This document shows, in pieces, positions 22,335 to 34,800 of a stretch of DNA of 64,000 bases. Made by a program: the position numbers and the translations under genes. Position 1 is the stretch's first letter; each line of letters starts with the position of its first letter. The notes beneath the pieces are model-generated. The model was not told where the DNA came from and ran no database searches. It saw only the letters and a program-made list of their open reading frames with translations. Source of the DNA: Strongylocentrotus droebachiensis (taxonomy: Eukaryota > Echinodermata > Echinoidea > Camarodonta > Strongylocentrotidae); assembly GCA_035222895.1 (NCBI GenBank), contig JAVYIG010001591.1:124001-188000 (forward strand), written 5' to 3'.

Positions 22335-22610
22335 GAGGAGGTGGCATGCCGTGTCACATTCATCTGTTTGCCGAATGGAGAGTAGTGAGAGATGTTTCCG
22401 AAGCTGTTGTCAGAAGAAAGGGACATGTCATGAAGTTTCCTACAGGTTACAACAAGGCAAAAAGTGACTACTACTCAGAAGCAGTTTTTCCAGTACTGCA
22501 GATTTCCAGGAGTTGCTGTTGATGGGACACATGTTTACATCAGGAGCCCTGGTGGGGCAAGAGCCAGGTACTACTTCAATAGGAAGAACAGGTACTCCAT
22601 CGATGTTCAG
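22335..22610 (+). pseudogene. PIF/Harbinger-type transposase (HARBI1-like) fragment
   Basis: The second half, in the frame starting near 22464, reads FPGVAVDGTHVYIRSPG, then YYFNRKNRYSIDVQ. These match the DDE nuclease core of Harbinger transposases: the first catalytic Asp in DGTH, and the NRK..S..VQ block. The first half, in a different frame, carries VRRKGHVMKFPTGYNKAKS, the usual preceding segment. So a frameshift lies near 22465. The coding part stops at VQ, where GTAAGA gives a good splice donor at 22611. A weak leading frame at 21471-21567 could be an upstream piece. Not an intact gene. Confidence 0.7.
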
Positions 22611-22886
22611 GTAAGAATAAATGAATACATCATGACTGGATCCAGCACGGCTTTCCCTTTAGACCTTTTTTTTGTAGGTTGCAAAATGGTCACATTAGAT
22701 ATATACACTCTCCAGTCTTGTGTGTTGTACATCCATGCTAATTCATTGGTGAACCAATGCAAGATTTCTAGTGGCCAAATGGATATTAAAGTAATATTCC
22801 TGTACTGGTACTCATTACACTGCCTTTAATTTGTACACAGTAAAGAATATCCAATGGATAGTTAAACTTAAAAATCCTAACACTCG

Positions 22887-23396
22887 TTAAAGGTAATACA
22901 AAGTTTTGGGAAATTTTGGAAATTGGGTGGATAGTGAATCTTTACAATTTCGATATATTTGGATGCCCCTGTGGATGTATTATAAGCACTAAAAAAATTA
23001 ACCCCTAAAACATTTTTGTTTTCGAGAAAAATTGAATATAAAAATTTACCGGTGCTCCCGGTAAATTTCGATAAATTTCAAATAGCGCCTACGGCCGTAC
23101 AATGGTAGCTGCGACCATGAAAATCTCAGAATATGTAGTTGTGATATATGATTTCCAAACGGGAATAGCTATTCGGTCGATTTTAGTCAAGAAACATTGT
23201 TTCTTACCTAAATTGATATCTTGACCTTGAGAGGGAGCTATACAACATAAAGAGTTTATTATTTATAATTTCATAACTTTAGACTCGATTTCAACCGGGA
23301 CAACGATCAATGAATATTATAGGAACGCATATGCTTCCAATATGTTAATTTGAACCAAATTCACAACCCCATACCAAAACTTTGTAATACCTTTAA
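22887..23396. mobile_element. 510-bp TTAA-flanked inverted-repeat element, copy 1
   Basis: It begins TTAAAGGTAATACAAAG and ends in CTTTGTAATACCTTTAA, the exact reverse complement apart from one base in a 23-bp terminal inverted repeat. TTAA at each end is consistent with a piggyBac-type target duplication. There is no coding capacity. A near full-length copy in the opposite orientation lies at 51710-52218. Confidence 0.85.
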
Positions 23397-23580
23397 TATC
23401 TTTTTAACGAAAGGGAAATTTGAAAATCAAAACTTGTTCCATCCTTCTATTGGCAATACGGATATGACCTCTAGATTTCTGATATTTTTTTGATGGCCAT
23501 GGCAATTGGGCCACTGTTTTTGCCATTGATCAATGAAAGAAAAAAACACAAAGAGAAGCATGTAAATTGATCAATGACAA

Positions 23581-25587
23581 TAGGCCAGTTTCGGCGGTTA
23601 CGTAATGCGCGGTTACTGTAACCAAGCCCGACAAGCTTTGTCAAATCACCATTTTGAATCTGTGCATTGTGTATTAGACTGTCGGTTCTTGCCGTTAAAT
23701 TGCATTCATATCTTTCTATAAAAACTGCGTGTATATATATGAATTTCTGTTTTGGTCGGAAATGTCTTCCAACTTGCCATTCATCAAGCTGAGTTTCAGG
23801 CAGCTGCAATATTTTCTAAGAAAAAGAGGAGTTTCGACTACGGTATACACCCGATAAAAGACTCGTTAAATTAGCGTCCGCAGTAGCGGACTAGCCTGCC
23901 CGTAGCCCATGACCTACGGGGTCCATGTCACTCGGTAGACGTGACTGTATGGGTAAATTACAACGGGCAGGATTTTCGTTAAGTGAACTAGTTACATACC
24001 TCCCTTAAGTTTGACGATATTCCTGACTTTGGGACCTATGACGTATTCAATTATCTAGTAGAGAATATGGCGGACCATGCATTTATGATCGTCGAAAACT
24101 GAATGCTTTTAAGAGTTTTGAAGACTTTCGATTGATATTTCCCGATGGCCATAGATTATGTGGCCTGGAGAAGCTCGAGTACAATCCTCCCTCTAGTTAG
24201 CTCTCGGCAGCTTATGATAACGACTTGTGACTAGATTATACAGGTCAAACCGACGCAAAAAGACAGAACATACCAACTTGAACAAAAAGAAAAAATATAT
24301 AAATAATAAACAAATAAAAAGTAGAAGTCTAGACTAGATCTAATAGAAAATGTTATAACAGTTTTATTTTTAAATGTTTTTTTTAAATAATAATAATTGC
24401 TTCTTGAAGTTGAATAACGAAGGTCCGGCATAACTAGACTATTAACTTTTATTTTATGAAAATCAAACTTAATTCCTAATCTTATTCTAAACAATAAAAT
24501 TATTCATCATCCTGATTCTTCTTCCTTGCCATCATAAGTTTTTTTTTTGTATTACTTTTATTATTCCCTTTTTCCATTGCTCTATCATTCTTTTTCCTTG
24601 TTCATTGTTTTTCTTCATTTTTTCCGTTCAAAATTATTTGTTTATCATTATTCATCATTCTTATTCTAGCTCTCTGTCATCGGACGATATTATTTTATAA
24701 ATATTATTTTATTAACAAAGACCTTATAGAACTATATTATATTATTACCTTTATTGTCATTATTTCCTTTATTGTCATTATTTCTCGTTGCTTTTGTTAA
24801 TAATATTGATTCTGCGGTCAGTGCTTGCTTCTCGTTAGCCGTTTTTCGTCCGCCTTGAAATAGTCCGTATCGAGGCGTTTCACAAACATTTTTTAATCCG
24901 TAAAATTGTTTTCATTTTGAAAATGTGAATCGCGCCTACACGAACACGAACACGTGGTACGCGCGCACGCTTCTGCAAGCAGAGGTGACTGTGTGTGCGA
25001 ACGAGTGGAAAATAGTTCATCACTTCTTCCATTTCTACGTCCTAATTTGTACTCAGATTCAAGCTAAGGTAAATGCAAAATTGAACGGAAATTACCGATA
25101 TCGGCTAGCTAACTTATATTTTGGTGCTTCGCTTTCTGTTTCATCACTGGCTTTCAAGCCAATATCGCTTGTATCATCGACCTCGTTTTTCTTCTTTTTG
25201 AGGGGTTATCGTGCGCTGCCTGTAACGGGGACTTGGCCGAACAGGTTTAGCTGCAAGATGTGAATCGCTAGTTCTGTACCAGCAATGTTTTTCTATTATT
25301 CTTGCCTAAGACTCAGCGATTTTAAAGATCAAATGTATGAAGAACAAAATCACATCTCAAAGATATTTATTATTCAAGTTTGAAACTGCCTCCTTTTTCT
25401 TCTCTCTCTCTCTCTCTCTCTCTCAAAATAGCGAAAACAAACGATACAATCACAGCTAGCGAACACAGTCATGTATGGTATGCACGCAAAGTGTAGTCTG
25501 CTACGCACCGCGAGTTCTTTGCTTGTCCGACCCTCCGATTACGTAATGCGATTTAAAGGTCTCTGAATACATTACGAAACTGGCCTA
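23581..25587. mobile_element. 2.0-kb inverted-repeat element with TA flanks
   Basis: TAGGCCAGTTTCG at 23581-23593 is the exact reverse complement of CGAAACTGGCCTA at 25575-25587. Inside both ends is a second shared motif, TTACGTAATGCG or its complement. If TA is the target duplication, the element would be mariner-like, but this is not certain. No transposase frame was recognised. A (CT)n run lies at about 25400-25424. Confidence 0.6.
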
Positions 25588-25657
25588 TTACCACTTTATA
25601 TTTTAAACTATAAAAAAACAAACAGGTTCATTTACCATAAAAAAAATAAGAGAGTGG

Positions 25658-25691
<34 letters not shown>

Positions 25692-26280
25692 CATTTGTTG
25701 TTGTTTTAGGCTCGAAATGTTTTGTTAAAAGTGATACTATTTTTGTTTACATTGTTACAAGATAAACAATGAAAAACATGAGTTAAAAACTTAGAATCAG
25801 GTTGGAAAGGGGGGCAGATTATTCGCTGACGTCAGGCACTGGTTCCATTTCATAAGTAGATGAGATATATTTCACCAATGTGCGTGACAACATTAAAAAT
25901 AACAGTAAGTCATATCAACATAGGGAACTTTATGGATGGCAATATCTTTTACAGGTGCGTGATCGTTAATATACATAACTGCATAAGGGTTCCTGTATAT
26001 AAATTACGTTGTATTGGTCCATAAAATAAATCAATAATCTGACATTTTCATTGAAGATGGTAAAGGTGTAGCAGTAGATAACGGGTATTCCTAAGAGTCT
26101 CCGCACGCCAACAACGTCATAAAAGTAGTAAACATAATATAAAGATATATACAAAAAACTTATGATAATATAAACAATCATTTTGTTTACCCAAGGAGGC
26201 CTCTACAGCATCACTGTTGATCTTCCTAGGGCCCTGTAATTAGTATCGCCCTAGCAATTGCCAGGTGGGGGTGACAATTA

Positions 26281-26390
26281 TTGATTTATGTCTTGCCAAA
26301 ATATATTGCAAAGGACAAGGATTCGAACCGTCAACCCTTAAATTGAGAGCGGAGTGAATGAACCACTCTCCAATCAACACTCTTGAATAT
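26281..26390 (-). mobile_element. tRNA-derived SINE fragment
   Basis: On the minus strand the segment has a GGTTCGAATCC B-box-like motif preceded by a tRNA-like stretch. It lacks a foldable complete tRNA and sits among repeats. It is best read as a SINE remnant, not a tRNA gene. Confidence 0.5.
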
Positions 26391-26635
26391 GAGATTCAAA
26401 GTATAAAGGTGTGTGCTGATGTGTTTCATTTCTAGTTTGATACATTTCCTTTGTTACTTCAATAGGGATTAATTAACATTCATCTTCCTCCCTTTTTGTT
26501 CCTTCGTATTATCGGAATACTCATACAAAATAATTGTTCAGTTATTAAGACTTCTCATATTATACACTGTCCTGCCATTATCTTTACTATTAATGGTCTT
26601 TGTTGTAACTCCCTGGTCTCCTCTTCTTTTACTCC

Positions 26636-27126
26636 CACTACTACTACTACTCATACTACTACTGCTTTTTCTACAACTACTACAACGACGATGGCGACGA
26701 CGATTAATACTACTGCTACTACTAATACTAAAACTACTACGACAACGACGATGACCACGAATACTACTAATAATAGTACTACTGATACTACTACTGTGAC
26801 AACGACGACTAATACTACTTATACCGATACTACTAATACCACTCCAATTACTTCGACTTCTTCTTTTACTACTACGACTACTACCTGTAATTCTTATACT
26901 ACTACGACTACCCATCCTACTAAAACTACAACTACCACTCCACCTTCTACTACTACTATTTCCCCTACTATTAGTACTACTATTACGACTACTACTACTA
27001 CTACTACTCCTCCTACGACGGCGACGATGACGACTACTACTACTTCTACTACCACTTTTAGTACTAATTTAAGTACTTCGCTCATACTACTACTCCTACT
27101 GCTACTACTCCTCCGACTACTAATAA
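26636..27126. repeat. (ACT)n/(TAC)n imperfect microsatellite, about 490 bp
   Basis: Long runs of ACT with interruptions by ACG, AAT and CCT. The open frames on both strands (Thr-rich on plus, Ser/Arg- or Val-rich on minus) come only from the trinucleotide period and are not genes. Confidence 0.9.
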
Positions 27127-27131
27127 TAACA

Positions 27132-27400
27132 TTGGATATTTATATAGCGCACATTTCCACCATGCAAGGTGCTCCAAGCGCTCCAATATTACCCAGGCTC
27201 TGCTAGGCTACCGATTTCGGTGCTCACATCGTTCAAGGAATTCCTTCCTACCGGTCCCCATTTACTTCACCTGGGTGGAGAGTGGCAAATGTAGATCAAT
27301 GTCTTGTCAAAGGACACAAGTGCCGCGGTGGGATTCGAACCGCGGACCTTGTGATCGACAGTCCGGCGACGTATCCACTCGTCCACGTCACCTGTACACT
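27132..27400 (-). mobile_element. tRNA-derived SINE, near full length
   Basis: Minus-strand reading: an A-box-like GTGGACGAGTGGA, then GGTTCGAATCCCACC (B box), a body, and a 3' GCGCTATATAAATA tail. The same family occurs at 32582-32915 (minus) and in two pieces at 59172-59330 and 59455-59640 (plus). Such elements are transcribed by RNA polymerase III and moved by a LINE. Confidence 0.85.
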
Positions 27401-27745
27401 CGTATTACTTCTACCACTACGACTACCCATCCTACTAAAAATACAACTACCACTCCAACTTTTTTTCCACCAAAGTTCAAACAAAATAACTAAATATTAT
27501 GAAATGAATACAAGAACCCTTCCCTCCCCCCCCCCCTATCCCAGATTACGTGCATACTTGTCCTTTATTTGATTAACATGATAAATGATTATATAAAATG
27601 CTCCCAAAAGGAATCTAGTATGTCTCGTGCAAATGTCATAAACTTTATGATTGAGGAATGTATGTTGTAAAAATAAAAAAAAATTATGAAGGCCATTGGA
27701 CTTTGTTGCTCTCAGTAATGAGTGATGAATCACGATCGAGTTTAA

Positions 27746-28140
27746 ATAGAAGGTTGAGTTCTGGGAAGAGGTAAACAATAATTTGTGAGCGTTATCATTG
27801 TTATTATGCCAGGGTGGAAGAACATCAGATTAAACATGTTTCCTAAAAAGCATGGCTCTTCAAATGCCTTCATATTCTAAATATGACATGAAACATCGTA
27901 AAAACCGGGGGGGGGTAGGTTTTTTTCGCCATGTGCTCGTGTAGTCCCATATACACCATTCTGTGTACAGTGCTTGTAACTTTGCCAAGATTTGGCCAAA
28001 TTTCTTATCATTTTGATGATTCCAGAACCTTGCATTACACACGAATACTTATATACTAGGTGATCAACCTTTTCTGATAGATTCCACACCGTGTCTTTCA
28101 CAATGCAATCACATGACCAGAACTCAACTTTATCTTTAAC
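27746..28140. mobile_element. TTAA-flanked insertion of about 395 bp present only in copy A
   Basis: Copy A reads GAGTTTAA, then about 395 bp, then TTAACCTGTTGACTCC. Copy B reads straight through as GAGTTTAACCTGTTG near 59811. The inserted part has imperfect inverted ends (ATAGAAGGTTGAGTTCTGG against AGATAAAGTTGAGTTCTGG). This fits a piggyBac-like non-autonomous element with a TTAA duplication, with the empty site preserved in copy B. Confidence 0.85.
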
Positions 28141-28599
28141 CTGTTGACTCCTAAATTCTCTCATTCCCATAGACTTAATACACGAGTCACCCGGTTCCCG
28201 TTAGCAATAGGTTAAGACTATGGATTGGGCGTCGACCAAGTTAGCCTAGATGACTGTCAATCGTTCATGGTAATGTATTACCCATAGTGTCTGCAAAGCA
28301 GTCAAGATATCAACAATTACGTGGATTTAGTTTGGGGTAGTTTTTTGGTGTGCTGGAGTCTTCATGAAGCAAACTACTACAATGTGGTTCCTCTCGATTA
28401 GGGTAGATTCGAGATTAAACATGTATATTTGATTATATACAGTTATATGCATAATGATCATGAAATGGGGCTTCCATTACTATTGGTATTCATTTATAAC
28501 ATAGGTCATCTTGCAAGTTGTTTTCTCTCATGTTTCAATAACGTGTGTGCATTATTTTTGCTCATGAAATGAGTCGTTACTCTATTTAAAGCGCATATA

Positions 28600-29277
28600 C
28601 AGTGTGAGTCAAAAGAAGTTTACACCTAGAAAATTGCTAATTATATTTTAACTCATCTATGAACAGTAAATGAGTATACATCTTATGAAAGATTGTTTTA
28701 TCCCAAACCATTTGGTATCATTTTTGTGTGGTATGTGTTCACGCTTGGATGAACAGGAGGCGTTGTTTGCGAGAGTGCAAAAATCGATTTGCGCCAAAGT
28801 TGCTTGTCTGATGTTTGATTTGGGACAATTGGGATTTGGGTATTAAATCGGTCTTTGCAGATCCAAATAACATCCCTAACAAAATGAATCATGCCACACA
28901 TATCAAATATCGAATATCAAATATCAACGAACAATTGTGTGCGTGTGTGTATGTGTGTGTGATTTTGCTTCTGCAAAAGGCATATGCAATTCATTTCATT
29001 TGATACATTCAATTCATTCTCTCACTCCGCTAATCCCAACATAATACATGCTGCAGGCATCACTTTGGCGCGAGCCGATTTGTGCACTCTCGCAAACAAT
29101 GCCTCCTGATTATCCAAGCGTGAACACATACCACACAAAAATGATACCGAATGATTTGGGATAAAACACTCTTTCATAAGATGTATAATAATTTACTGTT
29201 TTTCATGGATGATTTTTTTTTTAATTACTCATAATTTGTTAATTTTCTAGGTGTAAACTTTTCCTTTACTCAAACGG
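28600..29277. mobile_element. Tc1/mariner-like foldback element in copy A
   Basis: Long imperfect terminal inverted repeats of about 200 bp (28600-28800 and 29060-29277). The ends read CAGTGTGAGTCAAAAG... and ...CCTTTACTCAAACG, flanked by TA. Inside the arms, GTTTACACCTAGAAAATT is exact on both sides. The centre holds a short (GT)n tract. No transposase. Confidence 0.8.
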
Positions 29278-29509
29278 TATATAGGGACATGCTATCCTGT
29301 AATGTGTTATGCGCTATAAAAGAACTGAGTATTATTATTATTATTAGTAGTATTAACATATATGCATTGTAAATCGAAACATATAGGGCATTTCTGCCCA
29401 GGATAACATTACAAAACGTTTTATAACAAAGTGGATAACAGAAGTGATTATTGTTATTCTAATTGTGTATGTGTTTAAAAGTTGATGTTGTAGTAAAGAT
29501 GTTTTGATA

Positions 29510-29820
29510 ATGGTAATGTTATTGAGGATGATGTGAATATGCGACGATGGTGATGATGACGATCTGATAGTCATGATGGTCATGATGGTGATAATGATGA
29601 TGATGGTGATGATGACGCTGCTGTTGCTACCGATGATGTGTGATGGTGATGATGTAGGTGGTGGTGGTGATGGTGGTGGTGATGGTGATGTAGGTGATAA
29701 TTGCAATGATGATAATGGTGATGACAGTTATTTTGGTGGTGATTTTAAGGATGACGTCTACGATGATGCTATTTATGATGATGATGATGATGATGATGGC
29801 AATGGTGATTTTTTAGATGA
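29510..29820. repeat. (GAT)n imperfect microsatellite, copy A
   Basis: GATGATGGT-type repeats. The Asp-rich plus frame and the Ser-rich minus frame are artefacts of the period. The counterpart in copy B (61200-61540) is longer because of extra GATGGTGATG units. Confidence 0.85.
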
Positions 29821-30894
29821 CTGTATTAGTTAGATAATTTCTGCACGTCGAGGATTATCAGATATCAAGAAAGATCTTAAATATTTCTTGTCTTCTTTTT
29901 ACCTGTTACTTTACGTTTCTAAAAAGGTTTCTTATAAAATAAAATCTAAAATGACTGAGAAAACGTCCAAATTCAAAATAATAACAACATTACATAGGAG
30001 TCACCACGAATGCTTTTTCTGAATATACATGTATTTCATTATCTTTTGCAATCTGAGTATAAAATCTGAGTAAACAAATATGTTTATATAATGCAATTAT
30101 ACATGTCTATGAAACTTTAAATCAACCAAATGTACAATAACTATATTGATTTACAACCAGGTAGTACTGATATTTAAAAAAATAATGAAATATTGTCATT
30201 ATTTTTAATTTTAGTGAAATTTGAAATGCTTGAAGTAAGAAGAAATTAAGAAAAGGACGTTCCTGCAGTTGAACTTCCCCAACAAATAATTTCAAATAAA
30301 ACGAATGAAACTTACATTCATAATGAGATAATATACTTCCTGATATTGTAAGTACTGTTGTCATACTAAAGAACGCAAAAAATGCCGATTCTTTTATTTT
30401 ATTTTCATGACATCTTCGTGAAAATTGCATCTGTACATTGTGAGCCCGAAATGTCAGAATATATCTTTTCCAGCAGTTACAGGGGAATGAATATATTCAC
30501 AATTCGGCAACTTCAGTTCTGCTTAAAAAAGGTTTCAACAAGGGCGTCTTGTATTCTCTTGATTACATATTCAACTATATTTCAAACTACTAACCATGGT
30601 TAATACTAAGTACATTAAAACATACAAGGGCATCGCTAAAAGGTTTTGAACGGGACGGGGTTAAACTAATTGACGTTAAGTTTACCTGCAGAAAATGTGA
30701 TCTAGAGAGGGGCGAAGCAACCACACTCCCCCCCCCCCCCCCCTCCTCCCGAACCCTAGAACAAGATTCCAAAGAATTCGATGAAAGGTCAGAAAATGTA
30801 ACCCCTACCTAAGGACAATTCTGCATCCGCCCCTATTTTAATATTGGCCTCCAACTAACCCAAAATTTTACGAAAGGGTTTTCTGACAGAACAG

Positions 30895-31125
30895 AGACCC
30901 TCCCACACACACACACACACACACACGCGCGCGCGCAAACACATACACACGAATGCACACAACAACGCACGCACACAAGCACATGCGCACACACGTACTA
31001 ATTTCAACACCTTTGCAACACTCCAGCGCTCTGTATAAATATTTCTACCATATATATATATTTGTAAAGCGCTTAGAGACATTTGTATTAAGCGCTATAT
31101 AAAAATTAAATATTATTATTATAAC
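30895..31125. repeat. (CA)n/(CG)n microsatellite and (TTA)n-tailed retroposon end, copy A
   Basis: A (CA)n then (CG)n run at about 30905-30937. Further on, AAGCGCTTAG...ATTAAGCGCTATATAAA is followed by (TTA)n at 31062-31125. The copy B counterpart is at about 62638-62872. Confidence 0.7.
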
Positions 31126-31805
31126 CAATTATCCCACCACCGTAAAGACTATTTCAGATATGTCGCGGTAAACCACCGCCAAAAAAGGGCGCCGCTGTTT
31201 TCGTTACATGTCAATGAATGGTAAATGAGTGCAGCTAAGGACTTAAACGTATTCACTGAGCTCTGCCCCACGTCATCGAAAAATAATTCATATCTAAACG
31301 AGCCGTAACACAGTTCAGGCATTTGTAATTATACGTATATGAATGTATTCCACATAGAATTATGCATAAACATATATGTCAATGAATGAAAAAAAGAAAT
31401 TGTCCTTGCCAAAATATGATCACACATCTGAGAACCCTTTCAACTTGATTGGACAATTTCCTACTAATTTGTAAACAAATTGATCAGCCCTCGTTTAATT
31501 GGTTTTGGGAAGTCCATGGTCATTACTGACAAATTGTTGACTTATCTTCTTATGGCAGTAGACAGCAAGAAAACTTCAATGAATATAATCATTTGGCTTG
31601 AGAAAGTCCGCAGGAGTAGATGAAAGCTTGCCGACTAATCTTTCACGTTGGTTAAACTTTTTGGTTAAACTTTAAACTACATGTGATATTCACCGGAGTC
31701 TCAAATACGTGAAGTTTAAAAACAAGTAGAGCATTTAAGAGAGAACATGGTGTGTGTTGATGATGGCTAGTGATTGGCTAGTTTGCAGACGTCACGTGAG
31801 AAGCT

Positions 31806-31847
31806 TTAGTTGTATCTGTAATGCATCGGATTCCGTTCAACAGCGCT
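31806..31847 (-). CDS. Exon 30: C-terminus and stop
   Basis: 13 codons [13 protein letters not shown] then TAA (31806-31808). The acceptor is a T-rich tract ending ACAG. The phase agrees with exon 29. Confidence 0.87.
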   Translation of the reverse strand, partial: SAVERNPMHYRYN

Positions 31848-34800
31848 CTGTAAAAAAATAATGTTAGAATAAAATTTTAAAAAATAATAAGGAAACAGAT
31901 TAAGATATCGCATTTATTTACTACAATAATTGTTTCCATTAAACAGGAGGGTTAACTGATTTTTTGAAAATATATTCATAGGACTAAATAATGAATTAAA
32001 ACCTTTAATAACTATCTTAGAAAGTTAGTTTTGATCATATATCCAGTGGTATAATACAGAAGAGGTATAGGGAATCAAAGACTTACATCAGTACTGCTCT
32101 GTCCATCGGTCACATAAGGAACTGTAAAGTTATCAAAGCCATCAGATCTCTGTTTGTTGGAAGAATACAAAAGAATACAAAAATAAATAAATATATTTAT
32201 GATACATTTTATTTATGAGAGTAACCCGTTATAGGAGTAATGTTATCTAAACTCCTTGCCTCGTAACACAAAGCTTATCAAATAATCGTACTATTGATTT
32301 TTGCAATTGATAGCATTGATCACTTTGTGCAATCAATCGCGAAAATCGATTATACGATGAATTGCTGAGCCTTGTGTAACAGGCCCCCGGTGAGGACAGA
32401 AAATATTGTATATATTCTGACGAAACTTACCAGAATGTTGAACAATATATCAGGGGCAGTATTTTAAACGAAGATGCGATATTTTATGCTAGTAAAACCA
32501 TATTAATTGTCATTAAAAATAACAAATCGGACAAGTCATTGGTTCAAATTTGTGCAAAGCTGGCTACTGCACAACCACCGGTGATAATAATAATAATGAT
32601 ATTTCTGCTTATAAAATGCTTAATACATCGGCAATTTCCGAGTTTCTAAGCGCTTTACATTATTACCCAGGTCATCGGATTCTGGCTTGCCCGTACACAA
32701 TGTAACCACGTTCTCCACTCTCTGGGGAGTATTCCAGCAAGCACAGTACATTGGCTTTCGTATCCCACCGGATACCCTTTTAACAACTGAGTGGAGAGTG
32801 GCAAATGTAGATCAATGTTTTGTCAAAGGACATTAGTAACGCGGCGGGACTCGAACCGCGGACCTTGTTATCGACAGTCCGGTGACGTATCCACTCGACC
32901 ACAAAACCTCTACATCGGCTTTAAATGTGCACAATTTCAGTTTCGTTTTAGTTGTGACTATTTTTCTTTCCTTTTCTCATTCATGTTGGAATTAATTTGA
33001 ATGAACTGATAAACAAATGATAGTTATGAATGTATGAAACAATAAAAGAAAGAATGACAGGCAAAATGAAACAAATAATTAGCTATCTTACTTGATAAAA
33101 ATTTGTCTCTACCATGGGTCTGTCAATGCCTTGGTAACGTCTAATGCGATCCACGGCCTGACTGATTTCAAATTGCCGTCGACCAATAGAAAAGTCTAAC
33201 GACCGATCGTCCGATGAAGGTTCTGACCACACCTCATCAAAGATACCCCTGTGCTCCGAGCGGTATTCATTATGTCTCCTTTCTCTGCCAGGGAACATGT
33301 AAGAGGGGTATTAACTTTTTTCTTTTCTTCTTTTAAAAGTAATATTTTTCTCATTCGTTTATATTCCCAACATAATATATAGATTGTTAACAGTACAGTG
33401 AGAAACATGATGTAGAATTTAATCGGCTGTTGTTTATTCCATTTTTTGATCTCCTATTAAATGTCAATGTCTTTTACTTCCACGTACTCTTTATTTGAAG
33501 GGTTTGCTAAATATATAAAAAAAACATTGTGAATCTCGTTGCCATTGTCATGTCACTGTCATTATAATTCACATTCGCATGCTCATGATCAATATCGCTG
33601 TTAATTATAATAATTGCCATAGTCACTAGCATTGGCAGTCATTATGTCATTATACCGCCATTATCATTATCACTATTACTGCATGGTCGATGTCATTGTC
33701 ATTATCACTATTAAATTTAATTCAATTCAATGAAATTAATTTATTTCGCATCATGAAAAAAATCAAGTGTGAAATCATACATAAATAATACATCATAGGC
33801 CAGACCCCTAAAAAACAACTTGTGCTTGTATTGGAGCTCGTCACAAGTTAAACATAACATTGAATCAGATTGCAGAAGAAATGATTTGTAACAAGGTTGA
33901 TATTATAAACAAAAACGACCATTAAGTATAACAAGTATCGACTTCATTTATGGGTTATATGGGTAAATACATCATATAACAAACACACAAAAACAATGCA
34001 AGGAAAGGGAAGGGGTGAGAACGAGAAATGTGACGAAATGGAAAAGGTTGGATGAGAAAGGGAAGAAAGGGTGTACTTATTATTATCCATGTCAGAGGAA
34101 AATAGCTTACCCCATCATAATCTTATTTGCTTGATTCCTACGCACTGTATGAATCATGATAAAGCATGTACATACTACGAAACAAAGTGCTCCTGACATA
34201 GCACCAATTATGATGCCTATTATAGCACCAAGTGATAAGCCACTTCTACCAGAGTCTGTGGGGATATAAGAATAATGTAAAGATAATGAGTTTAAAGATT
34301 TGGTACATAGTTATGAAAGAGTAAAAATTGGTATTGAAGAAACTCAGATAAACGTAGAAATGAGAAATGAAGAGCAGATAAATATCATGCAAAATTTATT
34401 TGACTGTAGAAAAGTAGAACAAGTGATATAAGATTAAGTTGAATATCAAAAAGTCCTAGAATGATGAAGTTGTAAAATAAGGACAAACGTGTACAACGAA
34501 GTTATTAAAAAGAAAACGATAAAATCATGGAGACATATCAAATAATAGGAAGTAAAATTGAAATAGGTAAAAAAAAAAAAAAAATCTTGTCAGAATCATC
34601 TATAGGGAAGTAAAAAGTAGATCTCTTTTTATTCAAATCAGACGTTTTGCTGCTCTTTCCTTACACTTTATCGATGTGAGTTGAAAGTTACATTACAAAC
34701 CAAAATCGCATTAATTATGTTTATTCAGTCTTAGTAGGACAATGTTCTTCTAGGCTTACCTCTCGAACAGTCCTCTTCTGTGTAATCCGTTGGACATGCG

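Larger units (their letters stand above)
27603..31541. repeat. Segmental duplication, copy A (about 3.9 kb)
   Basis: From CCCAAAAGGAATCTAG to AAATTGTTGAC this segment matches 59674-63971 in order and orientation, with very few differences outside insertions. It includes a foldback Tc1-like element, a (GAT)n tract, poly-C and (CA)n runs, and a (TTA)n-tailed retroposon end. It ends 265 bp downstream of the stop codon of the mucin-like gene. No gene of its own is visible. Confidence 0.92.

Noticed and set aside
24925..25263. 112-codon plus-strand frame inside the 2-kb inverted-repeat element
   Set aside because: No transposase motif or other family resemblance was seen. Kept only as interior sequence of the element.
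26496..27206. A 236-codon Thr-rich frame
   Set aside because: It is produced by an (ACT)n microsatellite running into a SINE. There is no non-repetitive coding sequence.
29573..29833. Asp-rich 86-codon plus-strand frame
   Set aside because: It is the translation of the (GAT)n repeat. It is not preserved in length in copy B.
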